A stretch of DNA of 64,000 nucleotides from JAPLHP01 sp963720375 (GTDB taxonomy: Bacteria > Chloroflexota > Dehalococcoidia > UBA2247 > RBG-13-53-26), in assembly GCA_963720375.1 (NCBI GenBank), contig CAVRFM010000002.1, positions 1-64,000 on the forward strand, given 5' to 3'. A program made the translations under genes and the position numbers. Of this stretch, positions 1 through 8,352 are shown one piece after another. How positions within the stretch are numbered: position 1 is the first letter of the stretch; every line of letters begins with the position of its first letter. The notes below the pieces were generated by a model. The model made no database searches. It was not told the origin of the DNA and saw nothing but the letters and a program-made list of their open reading frames with translations.

Positions 1-155
1 GCATATACGAACAAGCAAGAGAACTTCTTCGACTTCCGGAATCAGTTCCTCCAGAGTCGGAGGTAGTAGTCATGCTTGGTCGCGATTCAAAAGACCTAAC
101 GGCATCGTGGCCACCTCCCAACTGGCCCAATCTTATGACAGGGACTGAATCATGA
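1..155 (+). CDS. Possible 3' end of an unidentified gene cut by the window edge
   Basis: The frame beginning at base 3 is open from the window edge to a TGA at 153-155, giving 50 codons that end in PNLMTGTES. It has a proline- and tryptophan-rich stretch (WPPPNWPNL). I do not recognise a family, and another frame on the same strand is also open for most of this length, so coding status is uncertain. It points away from the molybdenum enzyme gene that ends at 525, so the two would be convergent. Confidence 0.3.
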   Translation, partial: IYEQARELLRLPESVPPESEVVVMLGRDSKDLTASWPPPNWPNLMTGTES

Positions 156-524
156 GAAAGGCTCTCTGCTCCGACTCCCTGTCCAAACAGTGTGGGGCTA
201 ACCATCCATTGAACAATCGCCTGCAATGGGTCACAGATGTCCAAAATGTGCAACTTTGCCACCGCCCAAGCCTGCCTTTCGATGGCTATCTCTGGGTACT
301 TAGCCAACTATCTTTCGAGTCATTGCCACACAGCAACTTCGATGAATGTCCGGATTTCTCGGTGTGGAGATAGTTGTGGAGTCGGCCTCTTGTATCTAGC
401 GAGCCCCGAAAACTGTGACTTCGACACCTTGACTTGGTGTCCTCGGCAAGTGTGAGGTCAAAATTGAATGGAATCTCGAACTGACTGTCACTGGGAAAAC
501 GACGGCGTCAGGCAAGAACCAAGC
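156..524. other. Gene-poor stretch, no supported gene
   Basis: All six frames are broken by stops and no frame resembles a known family. One very short plus-strand frame (226-303, 25 codons) begins MGHRCPKCATLPPPKP and looks like half of a zinc-ribbon protein. It could be a decayed fragment, but it has no ribosome-binding site and is too short to call. No terminator hairpin with a U-tract was recognised between the convergent neighbours. Confidence 0.35.
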
Positions 525-2732
525 TCAAGCTGCCTTTGCCACTTCCACGAGGGCAGTATTGTAGGCAAAAGAGCCCCCCGGTGAATACTCTTCACTGGTG
601 AGGACATTGGCACATCCTCCCCTGTCCACCCCATTCCTGTCCGGGGCATACCAGGCACCGTGCGGCACATCCACCACCCCTGGCATTATCCTCTCCGTCA
701 CCTTGGCGCGAATAAGTATCTCGCCCCTGTCATTGAAAACCCTGACCATATCCCCATCGCAGACGCCACGCGCTCGGGCATCCTCCGTATTTATGAGGAC
801 TGCCTGGTCCTGGAGTTCCTTCAGCCAGGGAATATTATCAAACTGGCTGAGGGCCCGCCTCTTGAGGTGGGTGGTAATAAGCTGAAGAGGATACTTCTTC
901 GCTAAGGGATCGCTCCTGCCTTCCCAGCTTTCGATATACTTCGGGATCGGTGCCAAACCAGGGATGCCCAAATCGGCCCACTGCTTAGAATATATCTCAA
1001 TCTTCCCCGAAGGTGTGGGGAACGGATTATTGGCCGGATCTTCTACCTGTTTTTTGAAGGCAACATGGGGAACCAGCATCTTCAGCCTGTAGACACCTCT
1101 CTTCTTGAACCTGTGATAGTCATAGACCCCGTTGTTTCTCGCTCTCTCCTCCAGTATTTCCTCTTCACTCCTGTCCAGGTAGCCATCAATGCCCATCCGC
1201 TTGGCCAGTTCGGCTGCAATCCGCCAGGGCGGCTTCGATTCCCCGAGCGGTTCAATTACCTGGTTTACACAGCCAATACATGCCGACCCTACCCCCGGAG
1301 TAATGTCATTTCTCTCCATGAAGGTGGCTACAGGCAGCAGGACATCAGCAAACTTGGCCGTTGGCGTCACGAACTGCTCCTCAACAACAACAAACTCCAG
1401 CGAGCGTAGGGCCTCGGCTATTTTATTGCTGTTGGGAAACTGAACTAGGTAGTTGCACTGGGCCACAACAAGGGCTTTGTAGTCAGCGAAATAGCCACCT
1501 GCCTTGCCCTTCAGGATGGCATCGGCCAGTTTAGAGAAGTGTATTCTGGGCTTCTTGTAGAACAACGGGCCTCTTCTATCAGAGGGGAAAGCCTTCTCTA
1601 CCGGATTTGGCGCTCTTTCAATAGCACTGGTCATCGAATTGACCGGATAAGGAAATCCGCCCATCACTGATTCCCAGGCCCTTGCCCCGGCATCGCCACC
1701 ATGAATTCCAACGTTACCTGTCATGGCAGCTATGGTAATGGCGGCACGATGATACTGTTCACCATAGGCAGTGCGACCAGGCGCGATGCCGGTCATCAAT
1801 GCCGCCGGTCTGATAGTGGCATACCAGTGAGCCATCTGCTCAATAGTGGCTGATGGAACACCGGTAATTGGTTCCGCCCACGCTGGCGTCTTGGGAGTCC
1901 CGTCTTCGAGGCCCAGGATATAGTCCTTAAATCGATCGAAGCCAATGGTGTGCGTATTGAGGAACGCCTCGTTGCAGAGTTTATCCTTTATCATGACATA
2001 GGCCATAGCCAGCAGCATAGCGGTGTCCGTGCCCGGACGGATGGGAATCCATACATCAGCAAAGGCAGCTGCACTATCGGTATGGCGGGGGTCCACAGAC
2101 ACAATTCTGGCTCCCGCTTCCCTGGCACGGGCCAGATACCAGGAGGTATTAGTGCCCGCAATGGTACTAGCTGGATTCCAGCCCCACATAATGATCAACT
2201 TGGAGTTAACGAGGTCATCGCGAGTATTACTGGCAAACCAGGTGCCATAGGTAACCAGTGAGGCATAGACACCAGCCTGAAAGGAAGTGACTCCCCACGG
2301 TGAGGTATAGCCCCCGGCCATACTGAGCAGCCTGTCCATGGCCCCAAAATTGTTCAAGGAACAAACATCGCCCGTCATTTGGGCCAGAAGTATAGAGGCC
2401 GGCCCATATGTCTCCCTGACTCTCTTCAACTCGCCCGCCACTCTGTCCAGGGCTTCATCCCAGGAAATACGCTCAAATTTGCCCTCTCCCCTATTGCCCA
2501 CCCTTTTCATAGGATACAGGAGGCGATCAGGAGCATACACCCTCTGCCGGTAAGCACGTCCTCTCAGGCAAGCGCGAAGCTGTGGCTCTCTACTATCGTC
2601 TGTCTCTACTCTGGTGATAACACCATCCTTAACATGGACCTTGAGAAGACAGGCCCCGCCACAGTGGCTGGCGCAGACAGTATGGACTACCTTTTCTGCT
2701 TTAGCCGATTTGCCGCCCTTCCCATCACTCAT
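525..2732 (-). CDS. Molybdopterin (bisPGD) oxidoreductase, DMSO-reductase family catalytic subunit
   Basis: At 735 residues this has the usual size of the family. The N-terminus carries the [4Fe-4S] ligands C20-x3-C24-x3-C28 and C55 (VCASHCGGAC ... RACLRG), followed by the Mo-bisPGD binding domains and a C-terminal dinucleotide-binding domain (VDVPHGAWYAP). The stretch GGYTSPWGVTSFQAG lies where the Mo ligand is expected. It offers a serine rather than cysteine or selenocysteine, which would favour a DMSO-reductase-like type, but I cannot align this rigorously. No twin-arginine signal is visible at the N-terminus, so a cytoplasmic enzyme is implied. The start overlaps the stop of the upstream VOC gene by 4 nt, so the two are translationally coupled. 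It is the last gene of a five-gene run that supplies a ferredoxin-type partner at 3796-4368. The substrate is unknown. Confidence 0.9.
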   Translation of the reverse strand: MSDGKGGKSAKAEKVVHTVCASHCGGACLLKVHVKDGVITRVETDDSREPQLRACLRGRAYRQRVYAPDRLLYPMKRVGNRGEGKFERISWDEALDRVAGELKRVRETYGPASILLAQMTGDVCSLNNFGAMDRLLSMAGGYTSPWGVTSFQAGVYASLVTYGTWFASNTRDDLVNSKLIIMWGWNPASTIAGTNTSWYLARAREAGARIVSVDPRHTDSAAAFADVWIPIRPGTDTAMLLAMAYVMIKDKLCNEAFLNTHTIGFDRFKDYILGLEDGTPKTPAWAEPITGVPSATIEQMAHWYATIRPAALMTGIAPGRTAYGEQYHRAAITIAAMTGNVGIHGGDAGARAWESVMGGFPYPVNSMTSAIERAPNPVEKAFPSDRRGPLFYKKPRIHFSKLADAILKGKAGGYFADYKALVVAQCNYLVQFPNSNKIAEALRSLEFVVVEEQFVTPTAKFADVLLPVATFMERNDITPGVGSACIGCVNQVIEPLGESKPPWRIAAELAKRMGIDGYLDRSEEEILEERARNNGVYDYHRFKKRGVYRLKMLVPHVAFKKQVEDPANNPFPTPSGKIEIYSKQWADLGIPGLAPIPKYIESWEGRSDPLAKKYPLQLITTHLKRRALSQFDNIPWLKELQDQAVLINTEDARARGVCDGDMVRVFNDRGEILIRAKVTERIMPGVVDVPHGAWYAPDRNGVDRGGCANVLTSEEYSPGGSFAYNTALVEVAKAA

Positions 2733-3202
2733 CTTTTTTCGTTCTTCCCCTGCCTCTTTGACCAGAGCAGCTCAACTATGATGCCGCCAACCCTATCCGT
2801 ATCCAGATAGGCAAAGGCCCTGAAGCCCATGTTCAGCCAGAATATGGGTTCGATACCCCTGCTTTTGAACTTGGCCAGCATGCCTTCGAAATCATCCACC
2901 TGAAAGCCCAGATGGTGCAGTCCCTCGCCTTTGCTCCTGAGAAATTCCGTATAAATGTTCTCTCCTTCCAGCGGTTGTATCAATTCGATCTGGAGTGAAC
3001 CCGACTGGGCAAAGGCCACCTTGATTTTAGCATTGGTGGGCTGGCCCCGCAGGATGACGCCTTCGAACTTGACTTCCGGCCTTATGGAGAAAGGGCCTAT
3101 GCCGAAGGTGGAGTGGTAGAAGGCCACTGTCTTATCCAGGTCTCTGACCACAATGCCCACCTGACTTACCGGTGGCAGCACTATCGCGGCTTCGTTTCCC
3201 AT
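2729..3202 (-). CDS. VOC (glyoxalase/bleomycin resistance/epimerase) family protein
   Basis: This 157-residue protein has the two beta-alpha-beta-beta-beta halves of the vicinal-oxygen-chelate fold and looks closest to methylmalonyl-CoA epimerase-type members (VSQVGIVVRDLDKTVAFY, GEGLHHLGFQVDD, DRVGGIIVELL). The histidine that is the first metal ligand in methylmalonyl-CoA epimerases (DHIG) is replaced by glutamine here (SQVG), while the later His and the final Glu are kept. It is a paralogue of the next gene upstream (3303-3779). It overlaps the molybdenum enzyme start by 4 nt, so it probably acts in the same pathway. The substrate is unknown. Confidence 0.85.
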   Translation of the reverse strand: MGNEAAIVLPPVSQVGIVVRDLDKTVAFYHSTFGIGPFSIRPEVKFEGVILRGQPTNAKIKVAFAQSGSLQIELIQPLEGENIYTEFLRSKGEGLHHLGFQVDDFEGMLAKFKSRGIEPIFWLNMGFRAFAYLDTDRVGGIIVELLWSKRQGKNEKR

Positions 3203-3302
3203 CTTTTGCGTCTCCTCATTTCTTCAGCTATCCAAGCCACGGCATTATGTCAAGATACGACACCCTTCTCAGAGTCAGACACACCCTTGCCCTTATGAAC
3301 AG

Positions 3303-3779
3303 TCATTTTTCGCCTTTCCCAAATTGGTTTAACTGGAATAGTTCGAAAATGACGCCGCCGATCCTATCGGTGTCCAGGTAGGCGAAGGAAGCTATGTCAG
3401 CAAACTTTTGGTGGAACACAGGGCAAATGCCCTCCCCGGCTAGAGTAGCCACCATACTGTCAAAGTCACTCACCCGGAATCGCAGATGGTGCAGGCCCTC
3501 ACCCTTCTGCCTGAGAAACTCCGTGTGAGCTGTTTCGCCCTCCAGAACTTCAATTAGCTCGATCTCGATGGGGCCGGAGCGACTGAAGGCCATCTTCAAG
3601 CGGCATTTCCCAGTTTGGCCCCGATAGGTAAACCCCTCCATCTCCACCTCTCGAACTTGAAATGGCCCCCAGCCAAAGGTGGAACTGCAATACTCTACTG
3701 CTTTCTCCACGTCCTCGACCACTATACCTATCTGTTCTACCGGAGGTAGTTTCACTTTCGACACAGATTGTTCTGACAT
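3303..3779 (-). CDS. VOC family protein, paralogue of the neighbouring VOC gene
   Basis: About 158 residues. It shares the pattern of its neighbour: EQIGIVVEDVEKAVEY near the start, GEGLHHLRFRVSDF in the middle and DRIGGVIFELF near the end. The first metal-ligand position is again glutamine instead of histidine. I place the start at MSEQSVSK (3779), which has AGGA upstream and lies 16 nt after the ferredoxin gene; an in-frame ATG at 3821 would overlap that gene by 26 nt. Two adjacent diverged copies inside one operon suggest a heterodimer or two related steps. The 100 nt separating it from the next VOC gene hold no gene. Confidence 0.85.
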   Translation of the reverse strand: MSEQSVSKVKLPPVEQIGIVVEDVEKAVEYCSSTFGWGPFQVREVEMEGFTYRGQTGKCRLKMAFSRSGPIEIELIEVLEGETAHTEFLRQKGEGLHHLRFRVSDFDSMVATLAGEGICPVFHQKFADIASFAYLDTDRIGGVIFELFQLNQFGKGEK

Positions 3780-3795
3780 TACAGGATATCCTTGT

Positions 3796-4368
3796 CTAGA
3801 GGAGCAGGGCAGCAACTTCATGTTTCGGCTTGAACACGACGGCCGGCCTGATCCTGTCGTTGTAAGTGAAGCCCACAGCGTGGTGAATATGGCCGTGTTT
3901 GTCCACTATCTCCTCCAACGGACCTGCATCCAGAGCCCGCATAGGACAACCAGCAACACAAATGGGTGGTTTGCCCTCCGACCACCTCTCCAGACAGAAG
4001 TCGCATTTCTGCATTTTGGCATTGTCTTCAGCGCCAAACTGAGGCGCCTTATAGGGGCAGGCTTTGAGGCAGCGGTCGCAGTTGTCCTTGCCCAAACAGA
4101 TTTCTCTGTCCACAACCACTATGCCGTCCTCCTGTCTCTTAGTTATGGCATCCACCGGACAGGCCGGGACGCAGACCGGTTTAATGCAGTGGTAACACGG
4201 GGTAGCCAGAAAGGCCACAAAGGGATGCGGGTACTTACCCTTTTCCAGAGTTGCTACTCGCATCCAGCTTGCAGGGCCAGCGGGCACATCATGCCAGTCC
4301 TTACAGGCTACTACACAGGTATAGCAACCGGTACATCTTGTCTGATTGAAATAGAACGCCAACTGCAT
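3796..4368 (-). CDS. Four-cluster 4Fe-4S ferredoxin subunit (DmsB-like electron-transfer partner)
   Basis: The protein has 190 residues and four cysteine sets in the order typical of DmsB/NrfC-type subunits: CTGCYTCVVAC, CYHCIKPVCVPACP, CLGKDNCDRCLKACP, and CDFCLERWSEG followed by CVAGCP. It would pass electrons between a quinone or other carrier and the molybdenum subunit. The start ATG has a strong GGAGGAGGG ribosome-binding site. The gene lies 42 nt behind the Ig-like surface protein gene and just ahead of the two VOC genes. No DmsC-like multi-span membrane anchor is present in the run, which leaves the membrane connection open. Confidence 0.9.
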   Translation of the reverse strand: MQLAFYFNQTRCTGCYTCVVACKDWHDVPAGPASWMRVATLEKGKYPHPFVAFLATPCYHCIKPVCVPACPVDAITKRQEDGIVVVDREICLGKDNCDRCLKACPYKAPQFGAEDNAKMQKCDFCLERWSEGKPPICVAGCPMRALDAGPLEEIVDKHGHIHHAVGFTYNDRIRPAVVFKPKHEVAALLL

Positions 4369-4409
4369 CGACTACCCTCCTCCTTCTCCATCACACTCCC
4401 CATGAACTA

Positions 4410-5873
4410 TCAAAATCTGTCCTTCACCTTCCTGCCAACAACAAACACCGCAGCCAGTGCCAGGACTCCCAATCCTGAGAAGAGTATCCAAATCCATGTA
4501 GCAGTGGAATGATGAGAAACTGCACCTTCATCTGGATTAGGAGACTCAGGTATGGCAACAACATTGAAACTGTCTGAAGCTTCAATTGACTCGTTTCCCG
4601 CCGCATCAACGGACTTTGCCCTGACTGTGTAAGTCTGGCCTGCGCTCAGCGGAGGCATAGGGAAGCTCCAGCCAGTGGCCCCAACGGCCTCAAGCCAGCT
4701 TTCGCTGTCCACCCAGGCTGAGCCATCCCAGACAGCCTCGTCGCCGCCTCTACTGATCAGCACTTCTACCTTCTTAACAACGCCGGGCGGAGCATCTGAG
4801 GCAGTGCCACTGATATCAGTTAGCTGGTTAACAGAATCCGGGATGTTGTCAACAGACACCAATGGAGCGGTGGTATCTACAATGAAGTGAGCCGAAGGAG
4901 AGTCGGATGCTGCAGTGACATTCCCCAGAACATCCAGAGCCCGCACTTCCAGGGTATGCGAACCGTCAACAAGTGAACCAACAGTGAAGGTATACTCCTC
5001 AGCCATCTCATCAAAAACACCATCCAAAGCTGTCGCTGCCAGCCAGCACCCGCTATCAACGCAGTAATGCACTGAGGATACCAAGTTGAGGGCATCCGTG
5101 GTTGTACCACTGAAGACAAGGGTAGATTTATTAACATATTCTGGGACAGTATTGATAGTCAGCGAAGGGGCTGTAGCATCTATGGCAAAGTCATCATTCG
5201 CTGAAGCACTCATATTCCCCGCCGCATCCGCAGCTCTAACCTGCGCAACATGTGAACCGTCAGAGAGAGCAAGTGTGGTAAAGGTATAATTTTCGTTCAT
5301 GGAATCAAAGCCCCCATCGACAGCCAGTGCTGAAGTCCAGGCCCCATCATCAATCCGATATTCTACTGCCGCTATTGGGCTGGAGGAATCCTGCGCTGTC
5401 CCGGACAAGGTAGGAGTACTATCAGCACACGGGTCAGGGGAGAGTGGCATGAGACTTATCAACGGTTTCACCGTATCTACACAGAAAACCGCAGTAGCAT
5501 AGTCGGCTAGTGCTGTGGTATACCCTGCCTTGGTGGTAGCCTTGACCTGGACGGTATGCGGTCCATCACTGAGCGCACCGATAGTGAAGCTATAGGGCTC
5601 GGTGGTCGAATCACCGAATGGCCCATCGACGGCTGTCGCCAGGTTCCATGAACCACTATCAATCGTATACTCAACAGACGCAACAGGACTGTTGGCCTGT
5701 GTCGCCGTCCCCGTGAAAGTAGCTGCCCTGACATTAGTGTATTTGGGATAGGTATTCAGGCTCACAGAGGGTGCTTCATCCTCTGCTTCCACCATCACCG
5801 AAAATCCAACAGCTAAGATGAGCACCACAATACACAAAGCTAAACCCAACAACAACGCTCTAGTCCTTCCCAA
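4410..5873 (-). CDS. Secreted, C-terminally membrane-anchored protein with four Ig-like repeats
   Basis: The protein has 487 residues. The N-terminus is a signal sequence (a few Arg, then a long hydrophobic run ending near VMVEAEDEAP). Four repeats of roughly 95 residues follow, each with an Ig-like beta pattern and the recurring phrases VEYTIDSGSW, LSDGSHTVQVKA and AGN. The C-terminus has one membrane helix (WIWILFSGLGVLALAAVFVV) and a basic tail. So most of the protein should lie outside the cell. Translation probably starts at TTG with AAGGA just upstream. It is the first gene of the run leading to the ferredoxin, VOC and molybdenum genes. An extracytoplasmic, non-enzymatic protein in such an operon is unusual. 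Binding or adhesion is only an inference. Confidence 0.8.
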   Translation of the reverse strand: MGRTRALLLGLALCIVVLILAVGFSVMVEAEDEAPSVSLNTYPKYTNVRAATFTGTATQANSPVASVEYTIDSGSWNLATAVDGPFGDSTTEPYSFTIGALSDGPHTVQVKATTKAGYTTALADYATAVFCVDTVKPLISLMPLSPDPCADSTPTLSGTAQDSSSPIAAVEYRIDDGAWTSALAVDGGFDSMNENYTFTTLALSDGSHVAQVRAADAAGNMSASANDDFAIDATAPSLTINTVPEYVNKSTLVFSGTTTDALNLVSSVHYCVDSGCWLAATALDGVFDEMAEEYTFTVGSLVDGSHTLEVRALDVLGNVTAASDSPSAHFIVDTTAPLVSVDNIPDSVNQLTDISGTASDAPPGVVKKVEVLISRGGDEAVWDGSAWVDSESWLEAVGATGWSFPMPPLSAGQTYTVRAKSVDAAGNESIEASDSFNVVAIPESPNPDEGAVSHHSTATWIWILFSGLGVLALAAVFVVGRKVKDRF

Positions 5874-5961
5874 TTTTTCCTTAAAACACCACCAGCCTTG
5901 CCGGCCATAGATGTATATTCACTAAGTTGCGCCGATCTCCTGCCTATCCCTCAAGGTCTGC

Positions 5962-6309
5962 CTAGCCGCTATCTGTCTCCTGATCTACCCACCTGAGGTA
6001 GTCCTCATTGCCACCGACTATCGGCAAGGCTATTACCTCTGGTACAGAACAGCTGTGGGCTTCTTTCACCAGATCGATAACCTGCGGCATCAGAGAGGCC
6101 CGGGTCTTCGCAATCAAGAGAATCTCCTGAGCTGAATCAAGCTTACCCTGCCACCAGAAAAGCGAATTCACCCCGGTAACGATGTTGACACATGCCGCCA
6201 TCCTCCGCTCGACCAGCAGATGGGCTATCCGCTCTGCTTCCTCTCGGGTAGCCGCGGTGACGAAGACCACGACCTTACTCTCATCGCTGTTCATTTTCAC
6301 ATCAATCAT
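5962..6309 (-). CDS. cutA: CutA-type divalent-cation tolerance protein
   Basis: The 115-residue protein matches the compact CutA family: VVVFVTAATREEAERIA near the start, the conserved segment AACVNIVTGVNSLFWW in the middle, and KEAHSCSVPEVIALPI towards the end. CutA forms very stable trimers related to PII signalling proteins. A role in copper tolerance was proposed in E. coli but the function in other bacteria is unsettled. The gene lies 88 nt upstream of the Ig-like protein gene on the same strand, and whether it belongs to that operon is not clear. Confidence 0.92.
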   Translation of the reverse strand: MIDVKMNSDESKVVVFVTAATREEAERIAHLLVERRMAACVNIVTGVNSLFWWQGKLDSAQEILLIAKTRASLMPQVIDLVKEAHSCSVPEVIALPIVGGNEDYLRWVDQETDSG

Positions 6310-6456
6310 AGCTTATACAATGGGCTGATTCAAAGCGGTAACTGATACACATCACGCCTCTATTTCTCGCCATCTCCACAAACAGAAGGTTACCACTGAC
6401 ATATCAACTCATTTAACAAGCTAATCCGACGATGGCCTGTTGAATCCACTCAGCTG

Positions 6457-6525
6457 TGGTTATCCTTTTGGCTGCATTCTGCTCAAGCGCCCAACATGTT
6501 TGGAACCAAAGTGCGCTTCCGCCAT
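6457..6525 (+). pseudogene. Decayed fragment of a radical SAM gene (CxxxCxxC region)
   Basis: About 68 bases here align with bases 7173-7240 inside the next gene, covering its radical SAM cysteine motif and the following MFGRKVRFR segment. The 3' half (ATGTTTGG, then AAAGTGCGCTTCCGCCA with few differences) is clearly related. The 5' half (CCTTTTGGCTGCATT) matches CCTTATGGCTGTATT. One base is missing between the halves, so the frame is broken, and no start or longer open frame surrounds it. It looks like a leftover of a tandem paralogue. Confidence 0.5.
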
Positions 6526-6596
6526 CTTAAGCGTATGATAATAGATAGATAAAGCAGCCAAAGCTTACTAGAACAACAGGAGGTAAGACCAGAGTA

Positions 6597-8168
6597 ATGC
6601 GAGTCCTGTTAATCGCCGCACCATATCCCCTGGATGAATACCCCACTCTGCCCCTTTCTTTAGGCTATCTTACTGCAAGCCTCACGGCCAATGGTTTCGA
6701 AGTCGAAGTGCTGGATCTATTGACATCAAAGCCTTCCCCAGCAAAGATACGGCGCAAGCTCGAACAGTACCAACCACAGGCAGTCGGGATCTCCTGCGTT
6801 ACGCTCAACTTCCTGCCAGCAGCCAGGATTTTGAAGATATGCAAGGAATTCGACCCCAGTATAACTACTATGATCGGCGGGCCACATGTTAGTTTCGCCG
6901 TCGAGGATACCTTCAAGCGCGCCCCCTGGATAGATGTGATCGCTATAGGAGAGGGCGACATCACTATAGTTGAGCTGGCTTCGGCTCTGCAGAGAGGCAC
7001 AGACTTCGGGCAAATCAAGAGTATTGCCTTTCGTCGCAACGGGAAGATAGTAACCACAGAACGGCGTTCTCCCATCGAATCGCTGGACAGCCTGCCTGTT
7101 CCGGCATGGGATATTCTGCCGCTCTCCCGGTACAAGGCACTGGGTGCAGTCTGCTCCGTCATCAGCAGTCGCGGCTGTCCTTATGGCTGTATTTTTTGCA
7201 CCACTCCCCGGATGTTTGGCCGAAAAGTGCGCTTCCGCCAGCCTATTCTGGTGGTCGATGAAATCGAGGTGATATACCGGAAATACGGCTTCAGCCAGAT
7301 AAACGTGGTGGACGATAGCTTTACTCTTAATCATCCCCATGCCACAGAGCTGTGCCGCGAGCTGATCCGCCGCAACCTGCCCATCAAATGGAGCATCTTC
7401 TCCCGCGTGGACACCTTGACGCCCGAGCTTCTGGATCTCATGCGTGACGCCGGCTGCACCTACATGTTGTTTGGCGTGGAGTCCGGCAACCAGGAGGTCC
7501 TCAACACCGTCAAAAAGGGGATCACCCCGGAGAAGGTCAGAAACGGTGTGAAGCTGGCCACGGCAGCCGGCATCGGCAGCTTTGCTTCTTTCATTATGGG
7601 TCTGCCTGGAGAGACTCCTGAGAGAGCTCGCGAAACGCTGGATCTGGCAATGGAGCTGGCGGAACGCTGGGGCACACAGTACGGATTTCACTACCTTTCG
7701 CCGTTCCCCGGGACGGAGCTTTTCGAGCAAGCTGAGGAGTTGGGACTTCGTTTTTTGACCAGGAACTGGAACCGTTACAATGCCAACGAACCGATCACAG
7801 AGGCTTCAAAAGGTGGCCTTGCTGCAGCGAAAGAGATAGTGGCTCGCTACGATGAGGGTATTGCCATGGCCTGGGAGACCATCCGCAAAAACGCCGCTAC
7901 AGGCGACGCAGACAGTATTGACCGTCTGCGGAATAAGCAGACCAAGGGTTTCGTTTGGAGGCTTCTGCAGGAAGATGCCATTGAGAAACTAGGCAAAGTA
8001 AGAGGAACGGCTACGCCGCAACAGGCCGAAACCAAGCTGATCGAAGTGGTGGCCCAGAAGTTGAATACTCCGCTTGATGTGACCAGTCAGGAGATCAGCA
8101 GGCTATCGCAGAACAGATGGCTGCAGCCTGAGCCTTCATCCAACGGCTTCATTTGGCACTGGGCCTGA
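6597..8168 (+). CDS. B12-binding-domain radical SAM protein
   Basis: This 523-residue protein starts with a Rossmann-like cobalamin-binding-type domain (about residues 1-140, beginning MRVLLIAAPYPLDEYP). A radical SAM core follows with C-x3-C-x2-C in SSRGCPYGCIFCTTP near residues 193-200, then the TIM-barrel continuation (FGVESGNQEVL, FIMGLPGETPE). A C-terminal extension of about 140 residues is helical. Such proteins carry out methylations or other radical rearrangements, and the substrate cannot be read from sequence. AGGAGG at 6581-6586 fits the ATG at 6597. It stands alone between cutA (divergent) and the GNAT gene. Confidence 0.88.
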   Translation: MRVLLIAAPYPLDEYPTLPLSLGYLTASLTANGFEVEVLDLLTSKPSPAKIRRKLEQYQPQAVGISCVTLNFLPAARILKICKEFDPSITTMIGGPHVSFAVEDTFKRAPWIDVIAIGEGDITIVELASALQRGTDFGQIKSIAFRRNGKIVTTERRSPIESLDSLPVPAWDILPLSRYKALGAVCSVISSRGCPYGCIFCTTPRMFGRKVRFRQPILVVDEIEVIYRKYGFSQINVVDDSFTLNHPHATELCRELIRRNLPIKWSIFSRVDTLTPELLDLMRDAGCTYMLFGVESGNQEVLNTVKKGITPEKVRNGVKLATAAGIGSFASFIMGLPGETPERARETLDLAMELAERWGTQYGFHYLSPFPGTELFEQAEELGLRFLTRNWNRYNANEPITEASKGGLAAAKEIVARYDEGIAMAWETIRKNAATGDADSIDRLRNKQTKGFVWRLLQEDAIEKLGKVRGTATPQQAETKLIEVVAQKLNTPLDVTSQEISRLSQNRWLQPEPSSNGFIWHWA

Positions 8169-8352
8169 ACCCTCCGCAGCAGTCCGTTGGGTGGATTTCC
8201 CTTTAACTCAACCATGCTGGTCTTTCCCCAAAGAGGCAATGGCTCTCGCAACGATTTGTATCAGAGATATCGAGCAAGTATAATCATACCCTGAGTTGAT
8301 GCTGAGGTAATGCTTCATTAGGACATTATCTTATAAATCAAATGGAGGCTTG

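Noticed and set aside
2845..2865. GGGTTCGATACCCC, like a tRNA T-arm
   Set aside because: It lies inside a well-supported VOC gene and no acceptor or anticodon arm surrounds it. A similar string in hypD (near 50305) was dismissed for the same reason.
6726..7730. 334-codon minus-strand frame opposite the radical SAM gene
   Set aside because: The plus-strand gene has cysteine motif and ribosome-binding site; the minus frame has neither domain nor signal.
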